From Planctomycetota bacterium (GTDB lineage Bacteria; Planctomycetota; J058): DNA of 64,000 bases. The stretch spans positions 1 through 64,000 of the forward strand of contig JAMLIC010000046.1 of NCBI GenBank assembly GCA_023954375.1, written 5' to 3'. This document shows positions 51,774 through 59,960 of the stretch, in pieces. Within the stretch, counting starts at the first letter, position 1. Every line of letters starts with the position of its first letter. The notes under the pieces were generated by a model. The model had not been told where the DNA came from. It worked only from the letters and a program-made list of their open reading frames with translations, and ran no database searches. The position numbers and the translations under genes are program-made.

Positions 51774-53531
51774 GTGGACCCGTCGCGCGCCGACCAACCT
51801 GCTCCCCCGGTCGAGGCGACGCCCGCTCAGGCCTGCCCCGGTCCGACGTCCGACGCCGCAGCCGTGACCGAGGCCGAGGCCGCGACCGAGGCCGCTCCCG
51901 AAGCCGCTCCCGAAGCCGCTCCCGAAGCCGCTCCCGAAGCCGCTCCCGAAGCCGCTTTCGCTCCCGCTCCCGCTCCCGCTCCCGCTCCCGCTCCCGCTCC
52001 CGCTCCCGCTCCCGCTCCCGCTCCCGCTCCCGCTCCCGCTCCCGCTCCCGCTCCCGCTCCCGCTCCCGCTCCCGCTCCCGCTCCCGCTCCCGCTCCCGCT
52101 CCCGCTCCCGCTCCCGCTCCCGCTCCCGCTCCCGCTCCCGCTCCCGCTCCCGCGACCGCGACCGAAGCCGCGACCGCGACCGAAGCCGCGACCGCGACCG
52201 AAGCCGCTCCCGCGACCGCGACCGAAGCCGCTCCCGCGACCGAAGCCGCTCCCGCGACCGAAGCCGCTCCCGCGACCGCCCGCCGCCGCGGCGGCCTCCG
52301 CGAGCGGCTCGCCGCCGACGAGGCGGTCGCCCTCGCCCGCCGGCGCCACACCCTCCGCCGCCGCCTGCCCGCCCTGGCGGCGGTCCTCCTCGCCGGCGCG
52401 CTCGGCGTCTGGCTGGCGCGCGACCCCGCCCTGCGCGCCGTGGCCCGCCGCGACCTCGACGGGCGCTGGGGCGCCTGGGCGATCGAGCAGCTGGCCGCGC
52501 GCTCGGACGCGCGCAGCTTCGACCTCTACGTGCGGCAGCTCGGCCGAGCCGAGACGGACCACGTCCTCTACAACCGCCTCGTCTTCGTCCTCGGCGGGCG
52601 CCGCGCCCTGCCCGCCGACGAGGACGCCGCGATCCTCGAGGAGGACCCCGCCGCCGCGCTCGAGCACGCGGCCGCCCTGCGCGCCGGGCTCACCGACGCC
52701 GACCCGGTGGCCCTGCGCGGCACCCTCTACGCGCTCTGGGTGCTCAAGGACCGCGCCTGGGCGCGCGACGACGCCCTGCTCGTCGCGGCCGCCGAGGGGC
52801 TCTCGAGCCCCGACGCCGTGACCCGCCGCTACGCGGCGCTGGTCCTCAAGGCCAGCCCGGCGCCGCCCGCCGCGGTCGAGGCGCTCGTCCGCGCGCTGGC
52901 GACCGACCCCGATGCGGTCGTGCGCAAGAACGCCGCCGAGGGCCTCGGCGCGGCCGGCGACCCGGCGCGCGCGCCCGCGGCCCTGGCCGCCCTCGACGAC
53001 CCGGACCCCGACGTGCGGCGCGCCGCGACGCTCGCCCTGGCCCGCCTGGGCGCGCCGCCGCCGCTCGAGCGCCTCGAGGAGCTCCTGCGCCGCGACGACC
53101 CGGCGCGCCGGGAGGAGGTGCTCGAGGCCCTCGGCCGCCATCCGGGCGAGCGGGCCACGCGGCTCCTCCTCGACGCCCTGCGCGATCCGGCGGCGCGCAC
53201 GCGCCGGGCGGCCGCCGGCGCCCTCGGAGGGCGCCCGGCCGAGGCGGCGCGGGAGGGCCTCGTCGCCGCGCTCCGCGACGACGACCCCGGCGTGCGCGTC
53301 GCCGCGGCGGCGGCGCTGTCGACGCGCGCCGACGGCCGCGAGGCGATCCCGGCGCTCGTCGCCGCGCTGCCGGGGCACGACGGCTGGGGCGAGCTGAACG
53401 AGCTGCACGAGGCGCTGCGCACGCTGACCGGCGCCGAGGTCACGGGGCCGGGGCCGGAGCGCGCGACGTGGGCCGCCGTGATCGACGCCTGGGAGCGGTA
53501 CCTCGCCGAGCGCGAGGGGAGGTCGCCCTGA
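51774..53531 (+). CDS. Membrane HEAT-repeat protein with long Ala-Pro linker
   Basis: 585 residues from the GTG giving VDPSRADQPAPP. Residues 25-180 are low complexity: about five AAPE units, then an uninterrupted (AP) run of about 64 residues, then ATATEA-like units. One membrane helix near 190-215 (LPALAAVLLAGALGVWLA) places the linker in the cytoplasm. The extracytoplasmic part has at least six HEAT-like repeats (e.g. ALDDPDPDVRRAATLALARL and LRDDDPGVRVAAAAALSTR). The stop overlaps the sigma-factor ATG (TGATG). Coupling to a sigma factor suggests a regulatory partner, but primary sigma factors are not usually paired with membrane proteins. Confidence 0.82.
   Translation: MDPSRADQPAPPVEATPAQACPGPTSDAAAVTEAEAATEAAPEAAPEAAPEAAPEAAPEAAFAPAPAPAPAPAPAPAPAPAPAPAPAPAPAPAPAPAPAPAPAPAPAPAPAPAPAPAPAPAPAPAPATATEAATATEAATATEAAPATATEAAPATEAAPATEAAPATARRRGGLRERLAADEAVALARRRHTLRRRLPALAAVLLAGALGVWLARDPALRAVARRDLDGRWGAWAIEQLAARSDARSFDLYVRQLGRAETDHVLYNRLVFVLGGRRALPADEDAAILEEDPAAALEHAAALRAGLTDADPVALRGTLYALWVLKDRAWARDDALLVAAAEGLSSPDAVTRRYAALVLKASPAPPAAVEALVRALATDPDAVVRKNAAEGLGAAGDPARAPAALAALDDPDPDVRRAATLALARLGAPPPLERLEELLRRDDPARREEVLEALGRHPGERATRLLLDALRDPAARTRRAAAGALGGRPAEAAREGLVAALRDDDPGVRVAAAAALSTRADGREAIPALVAALPGHDGWGELNELHEALRTLTGAEVTGPGPERATWAAVIDAWERYLAEREGRSP
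51897..52152 (+). repeat. In-frame tandem arrays, including 32 copies of CTCCCG
   Basis: A 12-nt unit (GCTCCCGAAGCC) repeats about five times to about 51957. CTCCCG then repeats 32 times without interruption from 51961 to 52152, followed by GCGACCGCGACCGAAGCC-like units to about 52275. The unit length is a multiple of three, so slippage would change the length of the Ala-Pro linker without breaking the frame. Confidence 0.95.
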
Positions 53532-55423
53532 TGGCCGGCCAGAGGAAGAAGAAGGCGCCGGCGGGGAAGAAGCCGGCCGCCGCGAAGAAGAAGACGGGGC
53601 GCCTGGCGGGCGGCGTCAAGAAGGCCGGGGGCGGCAAGCGCGCGAAGCCCGCCGCCCCCGCGACGCCGCCCCGCGCCACACGCCCGCGTGACGACGACGA
53701 CGGCCTCGACGCCGTCGGCCTCGACGACGAGGACGAGGCGAGCGACGTCGGCGGGCTCGGCGAGGAGGACGACGGCGACGCCGGCGCCCCGCGCCCGGGG
53801 GGGCGGGCGAAGCGCAAGCGCGGCCGCCCGTCGAAGCAGTGGACGCAGGCGGTCGAGCGGCTGGTGGAGCAGGCCGGCGCAGCCGGCGGGCGCCTCGAGC
53901 ACCGCGCCGTCGAGGAGGCGGCCGAGGGGCTGGGCGACGCCGGCCAGCTCGCGGCGCTGGTCGAGACGCTCGAGGAGCGCGGGGTCGTCGTCGAGGGCGG
54001 CGCGGCGGACGGGGCGGCCAAGGGTCAGGAGCTCGAGGACCCGGACCCGGTCCACATGTACTTCAACGACATGTACGACATCCCCCTCCTCGACCGCGAC
54101 GAGGAGGTGCGGATCACCACCGCCCTGTTCGAGTGCAAGGAGCGGCTGCGCGACCTCGTCGTCCCGACCCGGCCCGGCGCGATCGAGGCCGTGCGCATGT
54201 TCGAGCGCGCCCAGGGGGGGCGGCTGTTCCTCGACCGGATCATGCACGCGCCGCTGACGACGAAGAAGGCGCGCGTGGCCGCGCGCGAGCGGCTCGACCA
54301 GGACCTCGCGCGCGCGCGCGCGCTGGTCGACGAGCTCGACGCCCTCCGGCCGCAGCTCCTGCAGGAGCGCGACGCGCCCCGCCGCGGCGAGGCGATCCTG
54401 GGCGCCAAGGGGCAGGTGCGCCGCCGGACCGACGCGCTGCTCGAGGTCGTCCGCGCCTACGACTACGACGTCGCCGTGGCGCTCGAGGTGGCGCGGCGCC
54501 TCGAGGAGCGCCTGCGCCGGCTCTTCCAGCTGCGCTTCCTCGCCCGCGAGCGCCGCCGCCAGGGCGACGAGCCGGGGGCGCTCGCGCTCGAGCGCGAGCT
54601 GGCCGAGCTCGAGCTCGATGCGTGGGAGCGCCCGGGCGACCTGCAGCGCCGCGTGCGCAAGCAGTGCGCGGAGGTGATCCGCCGCTACGTCGAGCTGAAG
54701 GTCGCCCTGTGCCGCGGCAACCTCCGCCTCGTGGTGAGCATCGCCAAGCGCTACCGCAACCGCGGCCTCTCCTTCCTCGACCTGATCCAGGAGGGCAACT
54801 CGGGGCTCCTGCGCGCGGTGGAGAAGTTCGACCCGCGGCGCGGGTTCAAGTTCTCGACCTACGCGACCTGGTGGATCCGCCAGGCGGTCACGCGCGCGCT
54901 GCACGAGAAGTCGCGCATGATCCGCGTCCCCGTCTACCTCGCCGACGTCGTCTCCAAGTTCCGGCGCATCTCGCGCGAGTACGACGAGCAGACCGGCCGC
55001 CCGCCGCCGCTGCACCAGCTGTCGCGCCAGCTCGGCCTGCCCGTGGAGGAGGCCGACAAGGTGATCAAGGCGGCGCGCTCGCCGATCTCGCTCGACACGC
55101 CGTTCACGGAGGACGGCGAGGGGGACTTCGTCGAGTTCCTGGAGGACAAGGGCGCGCCGCGGCCCACGGACGGCGTCTCGCGCCAGCTCCTCGCCGAGCG
55201 GCTGCGCGCCGTGCTCCAGTCGCTGCCGGTGCGCGAGCGCGAGGTGCTCGTGCTCCGCTACGGGCTCGACGGCGACCGCGTCCACACGCTCGAGGAGCTC
55301 GGCCAGCGCTTCAACGTGACGCGCGAGCGCATCCGCCAGATCGAGATCCGCGCCATCCGCAAGCTCCAGGACCCCGACATGGCGCGCGAGCTGGAGAGCT
55401 TCCTCGAGTTCCTGCACCGGTGA
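53531..55423 (+). CDS. rpoD: RNA polymerase sigma-70 factor (RpoD/SigA type)
   Basis: 630 residues. The first 90 are lysine-rich then acidic (KKAPAGKKPAAAKKKT), with a region 1.1-like helical part at about 100-155. Region 1.2 at about 171 reads PDPVHMYFNDMYDIPLL, a non-conserved insert follows, and region 2 starts near 396 (LRLVVSIAKRYRNRGLSFLD, LIQEGNSGLLRAVEKFD, STYATWWIRQAVTRAL). Region 3 follows, and region 4 has LPVREREVLVLRYGLDG and the helix-turn-helix NVTRERIRQIEIRAIRKL near the end. The presence of 1.1, 1.2 and the insert makes it a group 1 (housekeeping) factor. The TANNNT boxes listed here fit its expected -10 preference. Confidence 0.94.
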   Translation: MAGQRKKKAPAGKKPAAAKKKTGRLAGGVKKAGGGKRAKPAAPATPPRATRPRDDDDGLDAVGLDDEDEASDVGGLGEEDDGDAGAPRPGGRAKRKRGRPSKQWTQAVERLVEQAGAAGGRLEHRAVEEAAEGLGDAGQLAALVETLEERGVVVEGGAADGAAKGQELEDPDPVHMYFNDMYDIPLLDRDEEVRITTALFECKERLRDLVVPTRPGAIEAVRMFERAQGGRLFLDRIMHAPLTTKKARVAARERLDQDLARARALVDELDALRPQLLQERDAPRRGEAILGAKGQVRRRTDALLEVVRAYDYDVAVALEVARRLEERLRRLFQLRFLARERRRQGDEPGALALERELAELELDAWERPGDLQRRVRKQCAEVIRRYVELKVALCRGNLRLVVSIAKRYRNRGLSFLDLIQEGNSGLLRAVEKFDPRRGFKFSTYATWWIRQAVTRALHEKSRMIRVPVYLADVVSKFRRISREYDEQTGRPPPLHQLSRQLGLPVEEADKVIKAARSPISLDTPFTEDGEGDFVEFLEDKGAPRPTDGVSRQLLAERLRAVLQSLPVREREVLVLRYGLDGDRVHTLEELGQRFNVTRERIRQIEIRAIRKLQDPDMARELESFLEFLHR

Positions 55424-55457
55424 GCGGGTCGGCGGGGGCCTCGCCGCTCCGCGCCCC

Positions 55458-56387
55458 ATGCCCGACCAGGACGAGACACCACCCATGGCCGAAGACCCGC
55501 CCCCCCTCACCGACGACCAGACCAGCGGCCGCATGTTCGTGCGCTGGAACGCGGTCACGCTCGTCGTCGGCCTGGTCGCCCTGCTCCTCGGCGCCCTCGC
55601 CGTCCGCGCCCGCGGCGGCGACGAGGCGCCCGGGCCGCTCGGCCTGACGCTCGACCCGGCCTGGGACGACGGCCGGGCCGAGGTCGCGCGCTACGCCGCG
55701 CGGCGCACGGTCTACGGCCGCGAGCAGGCCTACACGCTCGTGCGCCTGGCGGTGAAGGAGCCGTTCGACCCGGCGCGGGGGGTCAAGCCGGACGCCGCCG
55801 GGCCGGGGCACCTCGACGCGATCAAGACCGGCGCGGTCCACGCCGTGCCGACGGGGCGGGCGTACGAGCACCGCCAGACGCTGTTCCTGCGCCTCGACCG
55901 CGCCGACCCGCGGCGCGCGCTCGACCTGAGCATGGGCTCGCAGGAGTGGTGCGGCAACACCTTCGTGCGGCTCGTGCGCCGCGAGGGCGGCCTCGCGCGG
56001 CGCGCGCACTCCTACTGGGACGGCGAGGGCGACTGGAGCGACGTCGTCCCGGCCGGCGTCTGGCTCGAGGACCAGCTCCCCTTCACCGTCCGCGCCCTCG
56101 CGCCCGGCGCCGCGCACGAGGTCGACCTGCTGCCGACGACGCTCGGCCTCCGGGCCGCGCCGACGCGCCCCGTCCGGGCGCGCCTCGCGGTCGAGGGCGT
56201 GGAGCGGCTGACCACGCCCGCGGGCACGTTCCAGTGCGTCCTCTGGGTCGTCCGCGCGGGCGACCGCGCGGGCCGCTACTGGGTCGCGACCGACGCGCCC
56301 CTGCGCCCGCTCGTGCGCTTCGAGGACGCGACGGGCCGGGGCGAGCTGACGTCGCTCGAGCGGACCGCCTACTGGGCGGAGGAGTAG
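55458..56387 (+). CDS. Membrane-anchored protein of unknown function
   Basis: 309 residues (a start at MAEDPP, 55485, is an alternative). One membrane helix near 30-50 (AVTLVVGLVALLLGALAV), then an extracytoplasmic domain of about 250 residues. The C-terminal part, TTPAGTFQCVLWVVRAGD followed by YWVATDAPLRPLVRFE, resembles DUF3108-type beta-rich domains found in periplasmic proteins. It begins 34 nt after the sigma-factor gene and probably reads through from it. No enzyme motif is seen. Confidence 0.75.
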   Translation: MPDQDETPPMAEDPPPLTDDQTSGRMFVRWNAVTLVVGLVALLLGALAVRARGGDEAPGPLGLTLDPAWDDGRAEVARYAARRTVYGREQAYTLVRLAVKEPFDPARGVKPDAAGPGHLDAIKTGAVHAVPTGRAYEHRQTLFLRLDRADPRRALDLSMGSQEWCGNTFVRLVRREGGLARRAHSYWDGEGDWSDVVPAGVWLEDQLPFTVRALAPGAAHEVDLLPTTLGLRAAPTRPVRARLAVEGVERLTTPAGTFQCVLWVVRAGDRAGRYWVATDAPLRPLVRFEDATGRGELTSLERTAYWAEE

Positions 56388-56391
56388 CCCC

Positions 56392-57129
56392 GTGCGGATC
56401 GTCATCACCGGCGCCACCTCCGGGATCGGGCGCGAGCTGGCCGTGCAGTACGCCGCCAGCGGCGTGGTCCTCGGCCTGACCGGGCGGCGGCAGGACCGCC
56501 TCGACGAGGCGGCCGCCGCCTGCCGCGAGCGCGGCGCCGTCGTGCACACCTACGCGGTGGACGTCGTCGACCGGCCGGCCATGGCCGCCCTGGCGAAGGA
56601 CTTCCTCGCCGCCGCCGGCGGCGTCGACCTCGTGATCGCCAACGCGGGCGTCGGCGGGCCCGACAAGCGGAGCCTCGACCCCGGCGACGCCGACCCCATG
56701 GCGCGGCTGTTCGAGACCAACGTCGTCGGCGTCGTCAACACGCTCGTGCCGTTCGTGCCGGCGATGAAGGCGCAGCGCGCGGGGCACCTGGTCGCCGTCG
56801 CCTCGATCGCCGGCTTCCGCGCCCTGCCGGGGCACGCGGCCTACTGCGCGTCCAAGTCGGCCATCCGCATGCTCATGGACGGGCTCGGCATGGACCTCGC
56901 GCGCCACGGGATCACCTGCACCTCGGTGAACCCGGGCTTCGTCGAGTCGGAGCTGACGGCGAAGAACGACTTCTCCATGCCGTTCTTCCTCACCACCGAG
57001 GTCGCCTGCCGCAAGATCCGCCGCGCCCTCGCGCGCAAGCGGCGCGCCTACACCTTCCCCTGGCAGATGGCCATCCTCTGCCGGCTCCTCCTCTTCGCGC
57101 CCGGGTTCGTCGTCCGGCGGCTCAGGTAG
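56392..57129 (+). CDS. Short-chain dehydrogenase/reductase
   Basis: 245 residues, classical SDR. NADP motif VITGATSGIGRELAVQYA, NAG motif LVIANAGVGG, catalytic Ser in VAVASIAGFRALPG, YCASK (Tyr/Lys pair) and NPGFVESELTAKND. The C-terminus ends in a hydrophobic arginine-flanked stretch (FPWQMAILCRLLLFAPGF), as in membrane-associated SDRs acting on lipids. The GTG start lies 4 nt after the preceding stop, in an operon. Confidence 0.92.
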   Translation: MRIVITGATSGIGRELAVQYAASGVVLGLTGRRQDRLDEAAAACRERGAVVHTYAVDVVDRPAMAALAKDFLAAAGGVDLVIANAGVGGPDKRSLDPGDADPMARLFETNVVGVVNTLVPFVPAMKAQRAGHLVAVASIAGFRALPGHAAYCASKSAIRMLMDGLGMDLARHGITCTSVNPGFVESELTAKNDFSMPFFLTTEVACRKIRRALARKRRAYTFPWQMAILCRLLLFAPGFVVRRLR

Positions 57130-57178
57130 TCACCGTGCACGTCGGCCCCTACGAGGTCACGTCCTGGCGCAGACGCAC

Positions 57179-57706
57179 GTGGAGCGCGGGGAGCTCGACC
57201 TCGCGGTCGAGCTGCTGCGAGAGGACGCCCGGGGCTTCGGCGACCCCTCGGTCGGGGCGGCGCTGCTCGGGTCCGCCGGCGAGCTCGAGATGATGCTCGG
57301 GCGCCCCGCCGAGGCCCTGCGCGCGTTCGACGGCGCCATGGCGGCGGACCCCGCGGCGCCGCTCGGCTCCCCGCGCCGCGCCTGGGCCCTGGCCGCGCTC
57401 GGTCGCCACGACGACGCCGCCGCGGAGCTCGAGCGCGGGGCGCGCGGCGCGCCGGGCCACTACGTCGAGCTCGTGCGCGCGGCCCTCGCCCTGGAGCTCG
57501 ACCCCCGGGGGGCGGCCGCGGCGTGCGAGGCGGCCCTCCGCGGCAACCCACACTTCCAGCCCGCGCGCCGCCTCCGGATGCGCGCGCGCCTCGCGCTCGG
57601 CGACGCCGCCGGCGCCCGCGACGACGCGCTGGCGCTGGTGCGCTGGCTCCCCCGAGGGCATCCCTGGAGCGTCGAGGCCCTGGAGGCGCTCGAGCGGGGC
57701 CGCTGA
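57179..57706 (+). CDS. TPR-repeat protein, possibly frameshifted at its 5' end
   Basis: 175 residues as called, with TPR-like helices (LDLAVELLREDARGFGDP, PAEALRAFDGAMAADPAA, ARLALGDAAGARDDALAL). The frame extends plausibly upstream as VLAQTHVERGELDLAV without a start codon. In another frame a GTG at 57135 gives VHVGPYEVTSW, a stretch with native protein character. One missing or extra base near 57160 would join them. It follows the SDR gene by 5 nt (from 57135) or 49 nt (from 57179). Confidence 0.7.
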   Translation: MERGELDLAVELLREDARGFGDPSVGAALLGSAGELEMMLGRPAEALRAFDGAMAADPAAPLGSPRRAWALAALGRHDDAAAELERGARGAPGHYVELVRAALALELDPRGAAAACEAALRGNPHFQPARRLRMRARLALGDAAGARDDALALVRWLPRGHPWSVEALEALERGR

Positions 57707-57726
57707 CCGGCGGGCGCGCCGGGCGC

Positions 57727-57732
57727 TACGAT
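57727..57732 (+). promoter_or_regulatory. -10 box of slyX (leaderless type)
   Basis: TACGAT, 6 nt (GACCCC), then ATG at 57739. Confidence 0.55.
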
Positions 57733-57738
57733 GACCCC

Positions 57739-57966
57739 ATGACCCACGAGGCCCCCCTCGACCTCGCCGCGCGCGTCCAGGCGCTCGAGGTCCTCACCGG
57801 CTTCCAGGAGCGGCTCATCGGGCAGCTGCACGACGAGCTCCTCGCCCACGCACGACAGCTCCAGCGCCTCGAGGGGGAGCTGCGCCGGCTGCAGGAGGGG
57901 CGCCAGGAGGAGGGGGCGGCGCAGGAGCCGCTCGACGAGGAGGACCGCGTCCCCAGCTGCGGCTGA
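57739..57966 (+). CDS. slyX: SlyX-family protein
   Basis: 75 residues, a small coiled coil: LAARVQALEVLTGFQERLIG then QLHDELLAHARQLQRLEGEL. Length, heptad pattern and the F-Q-E core match SlyX, a widespread protein of unknown function named from its position near slyD in enterobacteria. Its stop abuts the mscS stop with no intervening base (convergent). Confidence 0.85.
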   Translation: MTHEAPLDLAARVQALEVLTGFQERLIGQLHDELLAHARQLQRLEGELRRLQEGRQEEGAAQEPLDEEDRVPSCG

Positions 57967-58746
57967 TCACGCCCGCTTCGGCGCGGCGTCGAGGGCGCGG
58001 CGCGCGGCGCGCACGAGCGCGTCGCTGGCCGGGCCCACGCGCTCGGTCTGCACCCACACGCGCAGGCGGAACATCACCTGCGCGGCCTGGAGCTCGACCG
58101 CCTGGACCTCGGGCGGCGGCTCCTGCAGCGCCTCGCTCAGGCTCCGCGCCGCCTCCTCGAGGGCCCTCCGGGCGTCCTCGACGTCGACCGCGTTCGGGGC
58201 GGGGACCGTGAGCTCCACCACGCGCCGCGCGTGGAACGTCAGGTTCTCGATCGTCTGCCCGAAGACCATGTGGTTGGGGACGACCACGCGCCGGTTGTCG
58301 GTCGTGTCGAGCGCCGTGGTGAACAGGTCGATCGCGTCCACGCGGCCGAGCTGCCCGCCGACGCGGATCGTGTCGCCCACCCGGAACGGGCGGAACACGA
58401 TGAGCAGCACGCCCGCGGCGAAGCTCGAGAGCGTCCCCTGGAAGCCCAGGGCCACGGCCAGGCCGGCCGCGCCGATCAGGGCCGCGAAGCTGGTCGTGTG
58501 GACGCCGAGCGCGCCCAGCGCCGTGACCGTCGCGATGAGCAGCACGGTCCAGCGGACGAGCCCGGCGAGGAAGCGCCCCAGGGTCGGCTCGAGGTGCGCC
58601 CGGTCGAGCCCGCGGCCGGCCCGGACCGAGAGCCAGCCGGCGAGGAGCCAGCCGACCAGCATGATGACCGCCGCCCACAAGGCCCGGATCGCCCACACGC
58701 GCGCCAGGCCCAGCGCGGCCTCGCTCACCTCCAGCGACTCGAACAT
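57967..58746 (-). CDS. mscS: Small-conductance mechanosensitive channel (MscS family)
   Basis: 259 residues. Three membrane helices; the pore helix is ALIGAAGLAVALGFQGTLSS followed by FAAGVLLIVFRPFRVGD. The beta domain (GDTIRVGGQLGRVDAIDLFT, VVVPNHMVFGQTIENLT) and the C-terminal alpha/beta part are complete. It lets solutes out under hypo-osmotic shock. The ATG has GGGAGGTGCG, identical to the site before the divergent small gene, and TATGTT (58782-58787) as a probable -10. Confidence 0.93.
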   Translation of the reverse strand: MFESLEVSEAALGLARVWAIRALWAAVIMLVGWLLAGWLSVRAGRGLDRAHLEPTLGRFLAGLVRWTVLLIATVTALGALGVHTTSFAALIGAAGLAVALGFQGTLSSFAAGVLLIVFRPFRVGDTIRVGGQLGRVDAIDLFTTALDTTDNRRVVVPNHMVFGQTIENLTFHARRVVELTVPAPNAVDVEDARRALEEAARSLSEALQEPPPEVQAVELQAAQVMFRLRVWVQTERVGPASDALVRAARRALDAAPKRA

Positions 58747-58805
58747 CGCACCTCCCTGCACTCGACGCGGTCGAGGCGCGGAACATAGCAGCCCGGCGGG
58801 GCGCC

Positions 58806-58857
58806 GCCGGCCCGCGCCGGTCGGCGACGGGTCATCCGCGTCCCGTCGCGGGCCGGC
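58806..58857. promoter_or_regulatory. Long inverted repeat between mscS and small membrane gene
   Basis: GCCGGCCCGC and GACGGG (58806-58831, split by a 10-nt bulge) pair with CCCGTCGCGGGCCGGC (58842-58857): a 16-bp interrupted stem with a 10-nt loop. It sits midway in the 173-nt divergent gap and could be a cruciform, an operator pair or a leader structure for the plus-strand gene. Confidence 0.5.
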
Positions 58858-58919
58858 GGGGGCGAGGGCCCGGGCCAGGCACGCGGTTGGCACGACGACT
58901 CGAGCGAGGGAGGTGCGCG

Positions 58920-59147
58920 ATGCCGATCGCCGACCGCGAGCGGCCCGACGTGGCGGGGGCGCCCCCGCGGGAGACCGGCGGCTACGGCCTGGGCGCGTGG
59001 TGGTGGATCCTGGCCCTGCTCGTGGCCATGTTCATCGTCCTCACCGTGACCATGCCCTGGTGGTTCCGCCAGCGGCCGATCGAGCCGATCGGACCGATCG
59101 AGCAGACGCCGCCCGTGGAGCGGGGCTGGCCGCAGCATCGTGAGTAG
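58920..59147 (+). CDS. Small single-pass membrane protein
   Basis: 75 residues; ATG preceded by GAGGGAGGTGCGCG. Polar N-terminus, one strong membrane helix (WWWILALLVAMFIVLTVTM), then a proline-rich tail with a duplicated PIEPIGPIE motif. No family recognised. It is divergent from mscS and its stop leads directly into an R1 repeat. Confidence 0.75.
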   Translation: MPIADRERPDVAGAPPRETGGYGLGAWWWILALLVAMFIVLTVTMPWWFRQRPIEPIGPIEQTPPVERGWPQHRE

Positions 59148-59189
59148 TGTGATCGACGGCTGCGGCCGCGGGGGGGGGGGGGGGGGGGG
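59148..59189 (+). repeat. Stop-proximal repeat R1 fused to a poly-G run
   Basis: TGTGATCGACGGCTGCGGCC begins directly after the TAG stop of the small membrane gene. After GC it passes into 20 consecutive G (59170-59189) where the rest of the R1 unit would be. A shared CTCGGCCTCCGCGGCC block appears at 59222-59237. Confidence 0.75.
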
Positions 59190-59263
59190 CGTCTGATACG
59201 ACCCCGCGGGCGCGCCGCCTCGGCTCGGCCTCCGCGGCCCCTTCTCCTGCGTGCACCGCCTGC

Positions 59264-59695
59264 TCAGCGCACCAGCACCGGCGGCAGCGACGGCGCGGGC
59301 TCGACGCGCATGGCGAGCGGCGGGCCGAAGCCCGGGGGCACCGGGACGCGCAGCGTGGCGCGGGGAGGCGCGAGCAGGACGAACGAGTTGCCGCCCAGGC
59401 CGAGCACCTCGATCCGGCGCGGGCGCTTGTCCTGCACCGAGAACACGACCTCGGCCATGCTCACCTGCCCGAAGACGATCTTCGTCCTGCCGGCCATGAC
59501 GGCCTCGTTGGGCCGGATCGCCACCAGGCTCGCGCCCGGCGTCCGGGCCCCGGCGCAGGCGGCGTCGCCGGCGCGCGCGACCGCGCCGGCGACCGCGGAG
59601 GCCGTGCGGGCCACCGGTGGCTCGGCGCGGACGGCCGGCGCGAGGAGCGCGGCCGCGACCAGGGCCAGCGACGCACCGATGAGACGACGGCGCAC
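59264..59695 (-). CDS. Small secreted protein of unknown function
   Basis: 143 residues from a GTG with an excellent ribosome-binding site (GAGGAGG, 4 nt spacing). Signal peptide RRRLIGASLALVAAALLAP, cleaved near VRA-EP. The mature part has two cysteine-like positions near DAACAGA and a beta-rich domain (TKIVFGQVSMAEVVFSVQD, RIEVLGLGGNSFVLLAPP). No family recognised; probably periplasmic. Confidence 0.72.
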   Translation of the reverse strand: MRRRLIGASLALVAAALLAPAVRAEPPVARTASAVAGAVARAGDAACAGARTPGASLVAIRPNEAVMAGRTKIVFGQVSMAEVVFSVQDKRPRRIEVLGLGGNSFVLLAPPRATLRVPVPPGFGPPLAMRVEPAPSLPPVLVR

Positions 59696-59739
59696 GGGAC
59701 CTCCTCGGCAGGGCGACCCGGAGCGAGACTCCGCGCGCT

Positions 59740-59759
59740 GCCGGGGACGGCTCCCCGGC
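59740..59759. promoter_or_regulatory. Stem-loop in leader of the small secreted protein gene
   Basis: GCCGGGGA and TCCCCGGC form an 8-bp perfect stem with a CGGC loop, 45 nt before the GTG at 59695. The 265-nt divergent gap holds this and the promoter at 59949, and nothing else recognisable. Confidence 0.35.
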
Positions 59760-59948
59760 CTCGTGCACGCGTTCCCGCGGCGCTGGCCGCGACCAGGGCG
59801 CCGCTGCAGGCCCCATGCCACGCGGCGCCCCGCGGCCGGGCCGGTCGGCCCGGGACGCGGCGGGCCCGGGGCGGGACCCGGACGACCAGGGGGCGGAGTC
59901 GCCCCATCCCTGGCCCCGGAGGCGGTCGAGCGGCCCGGCCCGGGCGGT

Positions 59949-59954
59949 TACCAT
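59949..59954 (+). promoter_or_regulatory. -10 box of the PQQ/HEAT gene (leaderless type)
   Basis: TACCAT, 6 nt (TCCCGC), then GTG at 59961. The 12 nt of box plus spacer nearly equal TATCATTCCCGC at 43639-43650. Confidence 0.6.
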
Positions 59955-59960
59955 TCCCGC

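Noticed and set aside
51582..53408. Long minus-strand ORF with Gly-Ser repeats over the hexanucleotide array
   Set aside because: It is the antisense reading of the CTCCCG array and the HEAT gene. It has no start context, and the plus-strand frame has a promoter, a membrane helix and HEAT repeats.
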